Shown here: positions 42,308 through 51,600 of the stretch, one piece after another
How the letters are laid out: every line of letters starts with the position of its first letter
How positions within the stretch are numbered: position 1 is the first letter of the stretch
Assembly: GCF_000378145.1 (NCBI RefSeq)
Contig: NZ_KB899280.1
Span: forward strand, 124,001-188,000
Length of the DNA: 64,000 bases
Direction: 5' to 3'
Origin: Saccharibacillus kuerlensis DSM 22868
Lineage (GTDB): Bacteria; Bacillota; Bacilli; Paenibacillales; Paenibacillaceae
Made by a program: the position numbers and the translations under genes
The notes under the pieces: generated by a model
The model's database searches: none
The model's input: the letters and a program-made list of their open reading frames with translations, nothing else
What the model was told of the DNA's origin: nothing

Positions 42308-42886
42308 ATGAGCAGACCAAGAGAATTCGATGCCGACAAGGCACTTCATCAATGTATGGATGTTTTTTGGACAAAAGGGTTTCAGGCCACGTCGTATGAA
42401 GAATTGACCCGCGTTACGCAGGTGAAAAAGCAGAGTCTTTACGGTGTATTTAAAAACAAGCGGGAATTATTCCTGAAATCGTTGGCGCTGTACCGGGAAC
42501 AAAATATTGAATTGCTAGAAGAACGGCTAAACCGGGAGGAGTCGCCTTTGCGGAAGCTGCAGGCGATTTGCGACGCAGCGCTATTTCCCAATGAAGAAAC
42601 GGTGCGTCGAGGGTGTCTGATGATCAATTCAACGCTTGAATTCGGAGGCGACGAGGAGGTTGCAAGCGAGATGTCGCTGATGTTCAGCCGGGTCGAAGAC
42701 CTGATCGATCGAGTAATTCGAAGTGGTCAGGAGCAGGGAATTTTCACGACACGGCTGAGCAGCCGAGAGTTGGCCGCGCATCTGAACAATGCGATCAGCG
42801 GAGCGAAGATGCTGGAGAAGTCCGGTGTTTCCCGCGAAAAAATTGAGAACGTCCTGGATACGGCAATCTTGTTGATTCGGGTATAG
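42308..42886 (+). CDS. TetR-family regulator (AcuR/NemR-like) of the old yellow enzyme
   Basis: A 192-residue regulator. The start MSRPREFDADKALHQCMDVF and the helix-turn-helix SYEELTRVTQVKKQSLYGVF with KNKRELF are typical of the NemR/AcuR branch. A cysteine in RRGCLMINSTLEFG lies in the ligand domain, in a segment conserved in this branch. In E. coli, NemR senses electrophiles through cysteines and controls nemA, an old yellow enzyme; here an old yellow enzyme gene follows at 43186. No ribosome site precedes the ATG, fitting a leaderless transcript. Confidence 0.88.
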   Translation: MSRPREFDADKALHQCMDVFWTKGFQATSYEELTRVTQVKKQSLYGVFKNKRELFLKSLALYREQNIELLEERLNREESPLRKLQAICDAALFPNEETVRRGCLMINSTLEFGGDEEVASEMSLMFSRVEDLIDRVIRSGQEQGIFTTRLSSRELAAHLNNAISGAKMLEKSGVSREKIENVLDTAILLIRV

Positions 42887-43056
42887 AAACGGTGATATAA
42901 ACAATGAAGCAGGACCTGGGCGGATAGGACGGAGATTCCGACTTTTTCGCCCGACCGTTCTGGTAGATTGTGTTGGCTTCAACTCAACGTTGTTCCACCG
43001 CTCGATCGTCAAGCCCTATACATATCGTGTAGAGCAATCGGATAAGTACATTTTTA

Positions 43057-43083
43057 GAGAGTCTGTCGTATCTCGCAGACTCT
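43057..43083 (+). terminator. hairpin between the TetR and OYE genes
   Basis: AGAGTCTG and CAGACTCT flank an unpaired loop. The T residues after it are interrupted, so it may be a weak terminator or an RNA processing site. Confidence 0.4.
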
Positions 43084-43185
43084 GTCGTTCTTCGTCTTTT
43101 TCTTGACTTCTCATTCAAAAATAACTTATCCAGCAATTATCAGGTATTTCATTTGTTTTAAAAAACCTATAGGAGGTCAATCCCA

Positions 43186-44226
43186 ATGACCCAATCAAAT
43201 TCCGTTCAAGCTTTGTTCCAACCTTTTACTCTGCATAACTTAACGCTGAACAATCGTATTGTCATGGCCCCGATGACCCGCCAATTTTCGCCTGAAGGCG
43301 TACCGGGCTCCGACGTAGCCGCCTATTACCGCCGCCGGGCGGAAAACAACGTCGGTTTGATCGTCACGGAAGGCACTATCATCGATCATCCGGACGCGTC
43401 CAACCAGCAAAACGTTCCGCATATTTACGGTGAAGCCGCGCTGAAAGGATGGGAGAAAGTCGTTTCCGACGTACATGCAGCCGGCGGGAAAATTATTCCG
43501 CAGATCTGGCATATGGGCGCTCGTGGTCAGGTCGGCGATTATACCGAGCAGGAAGTTCAAGAGATTGTGCAGCAGTTTGCGAAGTCGGCGGCGTCTGCCA
43601 AAGAGATCGGCTTCGACGGTATTGAGCTGCACGGTGCACACGAATATCTGATCGACCAATTTTTCTGGAACAAAACGAATCCTCGGACCGATCGCTATGG
43701 CGGCGACATGGTGCAGCGCACGCGCTTTGCGGTCGAAGTGATTGAAGCCTGCCGGGAAGCGGTTGGCCCGGACTTCCCGATCGTGTTCCGCTTCTCGCAG
43801 TGGAAAGGCAGCGACTATTCGGCCAAACTGGCGGAAACGCCGGAAGAACTGGAACGCTTCCTGCAGCCGCTCAGCGACGCGGGCGTCGATGTGTTCCACT
43901 GCTCCACACGCCGCTTCTGGCAGCCGGAGTTCGAAGGCTCCGACTTGAACCTGGCTGGCTGGACAAAGAAGCTGACCGGCAAACCGACGATCACCGTCGG
44001 ATCGGTCGGCCTCGACGGCGAGTTCATGAGCCTGTTCAAAGAAGGCAAAGGCGCCGAAGTAAGCGGAATTGACGATCTGCTTCATCGGTTGGAACAGGGC
44101 GAGTTCGACTTCGTTGCGATCGGACGCGCTCTGCTAGCCGATCCGGCTTGGGCGAGCAAGATTCAAGAAGGCCGGCTGGACGAACTAGTAGCCTTCTCTC
44201 CGGCTGCGCTTCAGACATTGAACTGA
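43186..44226 (+). CDS. old yellow enzyme family NADH:flavin oxidoreductase
   Basis: A 346-residue FMN enzyme. It begins LFQPFTLHNLTLNNRIVMAP, has QIWHMG, the substrate-binding pair in ELHGAHEYLIDQFFW, KTNPRTDRYGGD and the FMN phosphate-binding region TVGSVG with AIGRALLADPAW. These enzymes reduce activated C=C bonds, nitro-esters and quinones. The loop after QIWHMG (residues 105-120) is about 25 residues shorter than I expect from relatives, which normally carry a SPSGL-type segment over the active site. The ribosome site is TAGGAGG. A TetR regulator lies upstream, so it is probably induced by electrophiles. Confidence 0.9.
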   Translation: MTQSNSVQALFQPFTLHNLTLNNRIVMAPMTRQFSPEGVPGSDVAAYYRRRAENNVGLIVTEGTIIDHPDASNQQNVPHIYGEAALKGWEKVVSDVHAAGGKIIPQIWHMGARGQVGDYTEQEVQEIVQQFAKSAASAKEIGFDGIELHGAHEYLIDQFFWNKTNPRTDRYGGDMVQRTRFAVEVIEACREAVGPDFPIVFRFSQWKGSDYSAKLAETPEELERFLQPLSDAGVDVFHCSTRRFWQPEFEGSDLNLAGWTKKLTGKPTITVGSVGLDGEFMSLFKEGKGAEVSGIDDLLHRLEQGEFDFVAIGRALLADPAWASKIQEGRLDELVAFSPAALQTLN

Positions 44227-44281
44227 GGAATCGGCGGATAGGGCTGCGTTTGTCTCTGGATTTGAATTAAAGCTTTCTATC

Positions 44282-44320
44282 AAAAAACGGTTCTCCGATT
44301 ACTCGGAGAACCGTTTTTTT
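44282..44320. terminator. bidirectional terminator
   Basis: AAAAAACGGTTCTCCG, loop attact, CGGAGAACCGTTTTTTT. Confidence 0.93.
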
Positions 44321-44366
44321 GATAAAGATTTTTATTCGTGAAGTTCGTTATTTTTTAAAATATCAT

Positions 44367-44705
44367 CTATTTCGCTTTGAAGAGTTTTAACTCGAAAGTA
44401 GAAGTTCCGGAATCATTTTCGACAATCCATTCGGACTGTGTATCCAGACTAACTTTTCCTTGTGTTAATCCAGCGACGTAATAGTCGAAGTTAGCATGAT
44501 CCGGGATGTCTCCTTTATCGGAACCCAAGAATACCAGCACTTCTTCTCCGATCGCGAATCGAAGGTCAGCCATGCCGTCGACCGTATAGAAGGTATTGGA
44601 CGTCTCACCACCGGGCACCCGTACTTCCAATATATCTGGCGGCTCTCCTTTGTATACGGTATTGACCTTAATGAAGGTGTCTGTAGCAGGAAGTCGGGTA
44701 AACAA
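44367..44705 (-). pseudogene. remnant of a secreted beta-domain protein, N-terminus missing
   Basis: The 112-residue frame matches the end of small lipoproteins in which a chain such as TFIKVNTVYKGEPPDILEVR leads into EVRVPGGE, FAIGEEVLVFL and YYVAGLTQGK. The frame remains open upstream to a TAG near 44781, but no start with a ribosome site is found, and the signal peptide and first strands are absent. The only start is a TTG at 44705 inside the domain. I read it as a 5'-truncated gene. A very short functional version is less likely. Confidence 0.5.
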
Positions 44706-44792
44706 ACTTGTTATGAAGCCGCAACTTATCCAATCGTAAACGTGAAAAACATGTGGCTTCTTTTTTAATTTAATAAAAAACCCGTATACCTA

Positions 44793-44821
44793 TTGCTTTT
44801 AAGCGAAAGATCGGTCATACT
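44793..44821 (+). promoter_or_regulatory. probable promoter of the cold-shock gene
   Basis: TTGCTT at 44793 and CATACT at 44816 with 17 bp spacing. It predicts a 5' leader of about 150 bases, as is usual for cold-shock genes whose leader controls translation. Confidence 0.4.
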
Positions 44822-44975
44822 AAGAAATAACGAATGAAACGCAGCTGAAACTCACCTATTTCAGAGGGTTATCGTTTACAGAACAATAATCTTGTGAAAT
44901 ATGTGATTTTTTACTTTATCGGGTTTTTTCTGAATAAACAAAGTCATATAAATTTAATATTTGGAGGTACCTCAC

Positions 44976-45176
44976 ATGCAAACAGGTACAGTTAAATGGT
45001 TCAACGCGGATAAAGGATTTGGCTTCATCGAAATCGAAGGCGGCAACGACGTATTCGTTCACTTCTCCGCGATCCAAGACGAAGGTTTCAAAACTTTGGA
45101 CGAAGGTCAACGCGTAGAGTTCAACGTTGTTCAAGGCAACCGTGGACCACAAGCGGAAAACGTTGTAAAACTGTAA
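44976..45176 (+). CDS. csp: cold-shock protein (CspA/CspB family)
   Basis: A 66-residue single cold-shock domain: [20 protein letters not shown] includes RNP1 (KGFGFIE) and VFVHFSAI is RNP2. These proteins bind single-stranded RNA and DNA and prevent secondary structure. The ATG at 44976 follows GGAGG; the earlier in-frame start is not needed. A long leader and a strong terminator mark a single-gene transcript. Confidence 0.97.
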   Translation: MQTGTVKWFNADKGFGFIEIEGGNDVFVHFSAIQDEGFKTLDEGQRVEFNVVQGNRGPQAENVVKL

Positions 45177-45189
45177 TTCCGTTTACGAA

Positions 45190-45222
45190 AACACCTTTAG
45201 CTTCGGCTAAAGGTGTTTTTTT
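45190..45222 (+). terminator. terminator of the cold-shock gene
   Basis: AACACCTTTAGC, loop ttcg, GCTAAAGGTGTTTTTTT. Confidence 0.95.
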
Positions 45223-45380
45223 GTTTTTTTATACAAAACGTGTAGGCCGATCGAAGATGGCTTCCGATCAGCTCATCAAATTCATTCCTATTTCGTTCCA
45301 ATCCTTTACTATTCCCGCTACCTGACCGATATACAACCTGTAAGTACATTCATCCTATGATTCGGCAGGGGGACCACATA

Positions 45381-47462
45381 TTGAATAAGTTCAACAGCAT
45401 GAAAGTGAACACCAAATTCATCATACTGGCCTCATTAATCATGATCGTCGCTTTTTCGATCTTGATTGCCTGGAATTTACACAGTCTGAAACGACAGAGT
45501 GAAATAGCGGGCACCCTGAAAACCGAGCAGGCGGGAAATATTTATGTCAAAGAGAATACGAAGCTTTTGCAGACCGTCGTGACGTCATTCGGCAACCTCG
45601 CCTCCGATTCGGCAAGCGATCTGGTTGCGGGAGACGTAGAACGAGATCGTATACTCCGGTCTCTGACCAATATGATGAACAATAATCCTTCGTTGTCTGT
45701 CGCTTTTACCGCGTGGGAACCGGATGCTTATGACGAAGACGCCGCCTATGCCGTAGATCCGATCTATGGAGCTGCCGGTGGACGCTTCGCGCTTCTCTCC
45801 GTCCGATACGAGGACGGCAAGATGGAGACCATTCCTTTTATAGGGTTCGAGCAGGACGCCGCTTATTCGCAGGCTAAGGCAACCCGTCAAACGGTCGTTA
45901 CCGATCCGTATGACGTTTCACAGGATCCCGAGGTGCCTTTCCTGATCTCGACGATTGCGATTCCGGTTCTGAACGATCAGGGAGAATTCCTTGGAGTTGT
46001 CGGTGCTTCGTTTGTGCTTAATGAGCTGCAAAAAGGAGCTGAAGCGTATCAGCCTCTCGGAGGATATGTGACGCTGCTGACCGGAAGCGGGACTTACATC
46101 GCCAATCCGAAGCAGCCGGAACTTGTCGGCCAGCCGGCCGCTTTTGCGAAAGAATATCCGGAGATCTTCGCAGATGTGCAGCAGGGCAAGTTCATTCAAG
46201 AAGTCAATGGTGAGGTGCGCGTATTCGTTCCACTGCAAATTACGGAAGACAGCTCCTGGTATGCGCAGACCATTATACCGAAAGCAACGATTATGAAAAG
46301 TTACACGGACAGCCGCAACATGTCGATCATTGTCAGTATCGCTTCGCTGATCCTGTTGGGGGCGGCCATCTGGTTCCTGACCAGTCTAATTATTACCAGA
46401 CCGATTAACCGGATGGTAACGGCGATTAAAGCTCTGGCAAACGGAGACTTTACGCAGACCGTACCAGTCACCTCAAAAGATGAGTTCGGATTGATGGCCG
46501 CCGATCTCAATGAAGCTTCCGCCACGCTTCGGGGCATGCTGAAGCAGACCGCCGAGATCGGACAGACCGTCAAGCTGACTTCCGAGGACCTGAAGGAGAG
46601 CGCCGAACAGACGTCGCTGGCTGCCCAGCTGATCTCGGAGTCAATCGAACATGTGGCGACAAGCATGAACGGTCAGAGCGACGAAGCGGTAAAAGCCGCG
46701 AACATGATGGAAGAGATGACGACGGGCGTTCGCCAAATCGCAGCATCCTCGAGCGCCATGTCAAAATCGGCCGAGAACGTAATCAAGCAGACTGAGCAGG
46801 GCGATCAGCTGGTACAAAGTACCGCAGGCCAGATGAATGCGGTCTACGGATCGATGCAGCAGTCCGGCGATGCCATGAAGCGTCTCGGTGAGCGTTCGCG
46901 CGAGATCGAAGGCTTTATCGGCCTGATCGCAAGCATTTCCAGTCAGACGAACATTTTGGCGCTTAACGCCTCAATCGAAGCGGCCCGTGCAGGCGAGCAG
47001 GGCAAAGGCTTTGCCGTAGTCGCGACGGAGATCCGCAATCTGGCTGAGCAGACGCGCAAAGCGACGGAGCAGGTCCAGGCCGGTATCGAAGAGATCGCTT
47101 TGGAAACACGCCATGCTGTTCAGCTGATGGATACAACAGCAAGCGAAGTCGAGAAAGGTGTCGGCAGCGTTGCCCAGAGCGGCGCGCTGTTCGAGACGAT
47201 CATGCAGGAAATGCGCGAGGTAGGCGCACAGGCACACAATGTATCGACTGCTGTCGAGCAGATGGCCGTAGGTGCCGAACAGGTGGCCGATACGGTAGCA
47301 CTCGTATCGGATGTTGCCCGCAAGTCGACTGAGGAGACCGTGCATGTGGCGGCGGCTTCTGAAGAGCAGCAGGCAACGATGCAGGAAATTTCCGCTTCCG
47401 CTACGCATTTGAGTTCCCAGATCCAAGATCTGATGGACCGCGTAGTCAAATTCAAGCTGTAA
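45381..47462 (+). CDS. methyl-accepting chemotaxis protein with Cache sensor
   Basis: A 693-residue chemoreceptor. A first membrane helix ([19 protein letters not shown]) is followed by an extracellular Cache domain (about 40-300, with [20 protein letters not shown] and FLGVVGASF), a second helix (about 308-328), a HAMP domain ([20 protein letters not shown]) and the signalling coiled coil. The tip region is [20 protein letters not shown], where the kinase CheA docks. Dimeric receptors of this type sense amino acids or other small molecules. The TTG at 45381 is preferred over the ATG at 45357 because AGGGGG precedes it. No chemotaxis genes are adjacent. Confidence 0.93.
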   Translation: MNKFNSMKVNTKFIILASLIMIVAFSILIAWNLHSLKRQSEIAGTLKTEQAGNIYVKENTKLLQTVVTSFGNLASDSASDLVAGDVERDRILRSLTNMMNNNPSLSVAFTAWEPDAYDEDAAYAVDPIYGAAGGRFALLSVRYEDGKMETIPFIGFEQDAAYSQAKATRQTVVTDPYDVSQDPEVPFLISTIAIPVLNDQGEFLGVVGASFVLNELQKGAEAYQPLGGYVTLLTGSGTYIANPKQPELVGQPAAFAKEYPEIFADVQQGKFIQEVNGEVRVFVPLQITEDSSWYAQTIIPKATIMKSYTDSRNMSIIVSIASLILLGAAIWFLTSLIITRPINRMVTAIKALANGDFTQTVPVTSKDEFGLMAADLNEASATLRGMLKQTAEIGQTVKLTSEDLKESAEQTSLAAQLISESIEHVATSMNGQSDEAVKAANMMEEMTTGVRQIAASSSAMSKSAENVIKQTEQGDQLVQSTAGQMNAVYGSMQQSGDAMKRLGERSREIEGFIGLIASISSQTNILALNASIEAARAGEQGKGFAVVATEIRNLAEQTRKATEQVQAGIEEIALETRHAVQLMDTTASEVEKGVGSVAQSGALFETIMQEMREVGAQAHNVSTAVEQMAVGAEQVADTVALVSDVARKSTEETVHVAAASEEQQATMQEISASATHLSSQIQDLMDRVVKFKL

Positions 47463-47464
47463 CC

Positions 47465-47515
47465 GAAGAGCCTAAGAGACGCAGAATCTTGCGACTTTTA
47501 GGTTCTTTTTCTTTT
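47465..47515 (+). terminator. terminator of the chemoreceptor gene
   Basis: Imperfect stem GAAGAGCCTAAGAGACGCA with TGCGACTTTTAGGTTC, followed by a T run. Confidence 0.7.
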
Positions 47516-47573
47516 TAGGTAGGCTCTTTATTCTTTTTGGGGTTGTATTTGTTTTGAATGATTTCAAATAATC

Positions 47574-48446
47574 TTATTCGTAATAAATAGCGTCATAAGG
47601 AAATTCCAGCTTATTTAAGCGATATTCCGTAGGCGACATGGACATGTACTGCCGGAACACTTTACCGAAGTAGCTGGGACTCTCGAAGCCGCATTTTCGG
47701 CCAATCTGAAAAACGGGCAGTTCGGTCGTTCGCAGCATGGTCAGCGCGGCTTCGATCCTTCTGTCTTTCAAATAAGCGAGCGGAGAAGTCTGTTCGGATC
47801 GTTGAAAGAGGCGGCACAGATAATGTTTGTTGATCTCACAGTGTTCGGCCAACAAATCCAACGTGATCGGCGAATCGTAATTCTCCCGGATGAATTGTTT
47901 GCATTTCTCGATCGTGGTGACGGATAAAGCGCCGATGTCTTTTTCCCTATCCCGACTGCTCCGTACCAGAATAAGCAGCCACTGATACACCTGAACAGAC
48001 AGCTGGTATCGATCCGTTACTTTCTCTTGATTGATCAAACGGATAATGTTCCATAATTGTTGGATCAGGGGCGAGTCTGGACTTCGTTTGATCACATGAC
48101 CTTCCTTCTCGATAATCAAGTTCCAAATTCGATTGGCTTCTTCTCCCCGAATATTGATCCACACAAATTCCCACGGTTCCGTACTGTCTTCTTTATAGTA
48201 ATAACAGTGTTCTTCGGATACCTTCACAATCAGGGCATGTCCCTTCGGCAGCGGAAAGGTCTGTCCGTCTATATCCAGATATCCTTGTCCGCTGAGCGTA
48301 TATTGAAAAACAACATGCCCATAGTCCGGTCTGGCGTCGCTTGAACAGCGGTATTTGGCGTGAGACACGTTCTGCCATCCTACAGAATCGATTGTCATGA
48401 TCGAGGCATCTTCGTTGCGAAAAGCAAAAGAAACCGTATGATACAT
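47574..48446 (-). CDS. AraC-family regulator with cupin domain
   Basis: A 290-residue regulator. The N-terminal cupin spans about 30-125 (HVVFQYTLSGQGYLDIDG, PLPKGHALIVKVSEEHCYYY). The C-terminal double helix-turn-helix has ITLDLLAEHCEINKHYLCRL and VFQIGRKCGFESPSYFGKVF. GGGAGGT precedes the ATG. It is divergent from the giant rhamnogalacturonan lyase gene and shares its control region, so it is the likely activator, probably in response to a sugar such as rhamnose or an unsaturated galacturonide. Confidence 0.9.
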   Translation of the reverse strand: MYHTVSFAFRNEDASIMTIDSVGWQNVSHAKYRCSSDARPDYGHVVFQYTLSGQGYLDIDGQTFPLPKGHALIVKVSEEHCYYYKEDSTEPWEFVWINIRGEEANRIWNLIIEKEGHVIKRSPDSPLIQQLWNIIRLINQEKVTDRYQLSVQVYQWLLILVRSSRDREKDIGALSVTTIEKCKQFIRENYDSPITLDLLAEHCEINKHYLCRLFQRSEQTSPLAYLKDRRIEAALTMLRTTELPVFQIGRKCGFESPSYFGKVFRQYMSMSPTEYRLNKLEFPYDAIYYE

Positions 48447-48534
48447 CGTTTTACCTCCCGAAAAAAGTCAATTTTGTTATAGGATAAGTCACATTTTTTA
48501 GATTGTATGCCTTTTTCTTCGCTTGTAAAATAAT

Positions 48535-48548
48535 TGTAAACGCTACCA
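48535..48548. promoter_or_regulatory. near-consensus cre site before the rhamnogalacturonan lyase
   Basis: TGTAAACGCTACCA matches the CcpA consensus TGWAANCGNTNWCA at 13 of 14 positions. It lies 83-96 bp before the start codon of the lyase gene, in the spacer with the AraC gene. Confidence 0.65.
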
Positions 48549-48630
48549 AGAAAGGGGGATACTTGACCGAATCACAGAATTGATTGCCCGAAATCCAAAT
48601 AGGCTTTTACAAACAGGAGGGATTTATTCG

Positions 48631-51600
48631 ATGAACCGCAAAACGGTTTCTGTTCAAAAGTCTTTATTCGCCTCGTTTTTAGCCTTCCTTATGATCATTT
48701 CATTAGTCATTCCCCCCGCGCCGACACATGCGGAAACCACAGATAGACTGCCGGCCCGCCAAGCTGAGTACTTGGATCGCGGACTGGTCGCTGTACTTGC
48801 GGAAGGCGGCGTTTTTTTAAGCTGGAGGTATTTAAATACGGATCCGAATGATATCGCTTTCAATATATATAAAAACGGAATCAAAGTAAACGCATCGCCG
48901 ATCAGCGACAGCACGAACTATGTGGACAAAACAGGTTTTGACAGTTCACAGTATCAGATTTCGACTGTCATAGCGGGTAAAGAACAAATGCAGTCGGAAG
49001 TCGTATCGGTCTGGCATAACAATGATCTGCCGATTCCGCTGGATAAGCCGGCCGACGGCCGGACTAAAGACGGCGGGACGTATACGTACTATGCGGGCGA
49101 TGCCTCTGCTGCGGATTTAGACGGCGACGGCGAATACGAACTCGTCTTCCTGTGGAGCCCGAGCAATTCCAGAGACAACTCCCAGGCAGGTTATACCGGC
49201 AACGTCTATATCGACGCCATCAAGCTGGACGGCACGAAGCTGTGGCGGATCGATTTGGGCGTCAATATCCGTGCCGGTGCTCATTATACCCAATTGATGG
49301 TGTACGATCTGGACGGAAACGGCAAAGCTGAAGTCGTGGTGAAAACTGCGGACGGTACAATGGATGGTCAAGGGAAGGTCATTGGTGAAGCAGGGAAAGA
49401 TTACCGTAATGAGGGCGGGTACATTCTGTCGGGGCCGGAATATCTTACACTGTTCGACGGCGAGACCGGAGGAGCTGTATCGACAGTGAATTACGATCCG
49501 CCAAGAGGTACCGTCAGCAGTTGGGGCGACAGCTACGGCAATCGGGTAGATCGTTTCCTCGGCGGTATCGCTTATTTGGACGGCTCCAAGCCAAGCGTCA
49601 TTATGAGCCGAGGCTACTATACGCGCACAGCCATCGCTGCTTATGACTATATCGGCGGGCAGCTCGTGAAGCGATGGGTATTCGATACAAATGAAGCCGG
49701 CAAGGAGTATGAGTCGCAGGGCAATCATAACTTAAGCGTGCTGGATGTTGATGGAGACGGCAGGGACGAGATCATGTTCGGCGCACTTGCGATCGACGAT
49801 GATGGCACGCTGCTCTACAGCACCGGTCTCGGACACGGGGATGCTATTCACGCGGGCAAGCTTGACCCCAACCGGGAAGGTTATCAGGTGGTAAGCGTGC
49901 ACGAACACAGTACGGCTGCATACGGGCTGGAGATGCGTGACGCAAACACAGGTGAGATCCTCTGGGGAGAACACACGGGCCGAGATACCGGACGCGGCAT
50001 GTCGGGAGACATCGATCCCAACTACCCGGGCTATGAATCGTGGGCCACAACGATCACGGATGGGCAAAGCATACCAGCTACAAATACTTATTCGGCGGAT
50101 GGAAAAGTCGTCTACACGGCAGAACAATCGCCAAAAAGCGCAAACTTCGCGATCTGGTGGGACGGCGACCTGCAGCGTGAACTGTTCGACCATGCGTGGG
50201 ACGCGAGTACATCGAAAGGCACTCCGATCGTCTATAAATGGGATTATGAGAATAAAAAGCTGAATGAAATCTTCCGGGCGACCGGCGCTCTGACCAATAA
50301 CCATACGAAAGGAACTCCGGCGCTTCAGGCAGACATCCTAGGCGATTGGCGCGAAGAGATTCTGGTGCGGAACGAAGACAGTTCAGAGTATCGTCTGTAC
50401 ACGACAACCATTCCAACGCAGTATCGGATTCCGACACTGATGCAGGATCCGGTTTACCGATTGGGCATCGCGTGGCAAAACGTTTCGTATAATCAGCCTC
50501 CGCATACGGGATTTTATATTGGCGCAGAAGCCTCTGAATTCCCGAAAGCAGATCTCTCGTTGACCGGTGAAACGGAGCAGACGGAACCGATCTATCACTT
50601 CGACTTCGGAACGGACACGTCGGCGGGAAGTACAGGTGTGCAGGATACGCTCTACACCGAGCAGACAGGCTATGGATTCACTGATAACAGCAGTGTAAAT
50701 GTCGGAAGTAATGGGGTATCTGCCGCTTCAGGCACAACATTCGCGGTAGATCTGCCGAATGCCAATTACCAAGTTACGCTTCGGCTGGGCAGCGATAATC
50801 GCGACTCCAATGTCGGCGTCAAGTCGGAATTTGTCCAGAAGCTTGCAGTCGGCTCGGTAACCGCAGGAGCCCCGCTGGAATATACGTATAATGTAGCGTT
50901 GGTAGACGGACAGCTTGATTTCCTCTTCACCGGCACAGCGATCGATATTCAAGAGGTGATCATCGGGAAATATCCGGAAAAAGAAGCCGGATCTGCCGCA
51001 ACGATCTACATGGCGGGAGATTCGACCATGCAGTCCTACAGTGAGTCGCAAGCGCCGCAGCAGGGCTGGGGGCAGCAGTTCGGGCGTTACTTCTCGAATG
51101 GGGCTGTGGTCGTGAACAATGCGATCGGGGGACGCAGCAGCAAATCGTTTATGGTAGACGGCCGTTTGGATACCATTTTGCAGCGGATCAAGCCTGGCGA
51201 TTTCTTCTTCATTTCTTTTGGGCACAACGATGCCAGCGCAGGAATCCCAGATCGATACGCTTCCCCGGCGGATTACAAGACCTATTTGGCACGTTACGTA
51301 AACGGGGCCAAGCAGCGCGGCGCAACGCCGGTACTGCTTACGCCGGTCGGACGCCGGGACTTCAATACGACGACTCAGCAGTTTAACGTAAGCTTTCCGG
51401 AATACGTGCAGGCAGCCAAAGAAGTCGCGGCAGAGCTTGACGTACCGCTGATCGATCTCAGTCAATTAAGCGTAGCTTATTATGACTTGATCGGAAATGC
51501 GGCCGTAGAGAAATTGTTCCTGTACGCTAACCCGGGTGAATATCCGAAATATCCGAACGGTGTCAGCGACAATACTCATTTCAGCAGCTACGGAGCGCAG

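Noticed and set aside
43240-44085. 281-residue minus-strand frame
   Set aside because: Antisense to the old yellow enzyme gene, typical of high-GC3 shadow frames.
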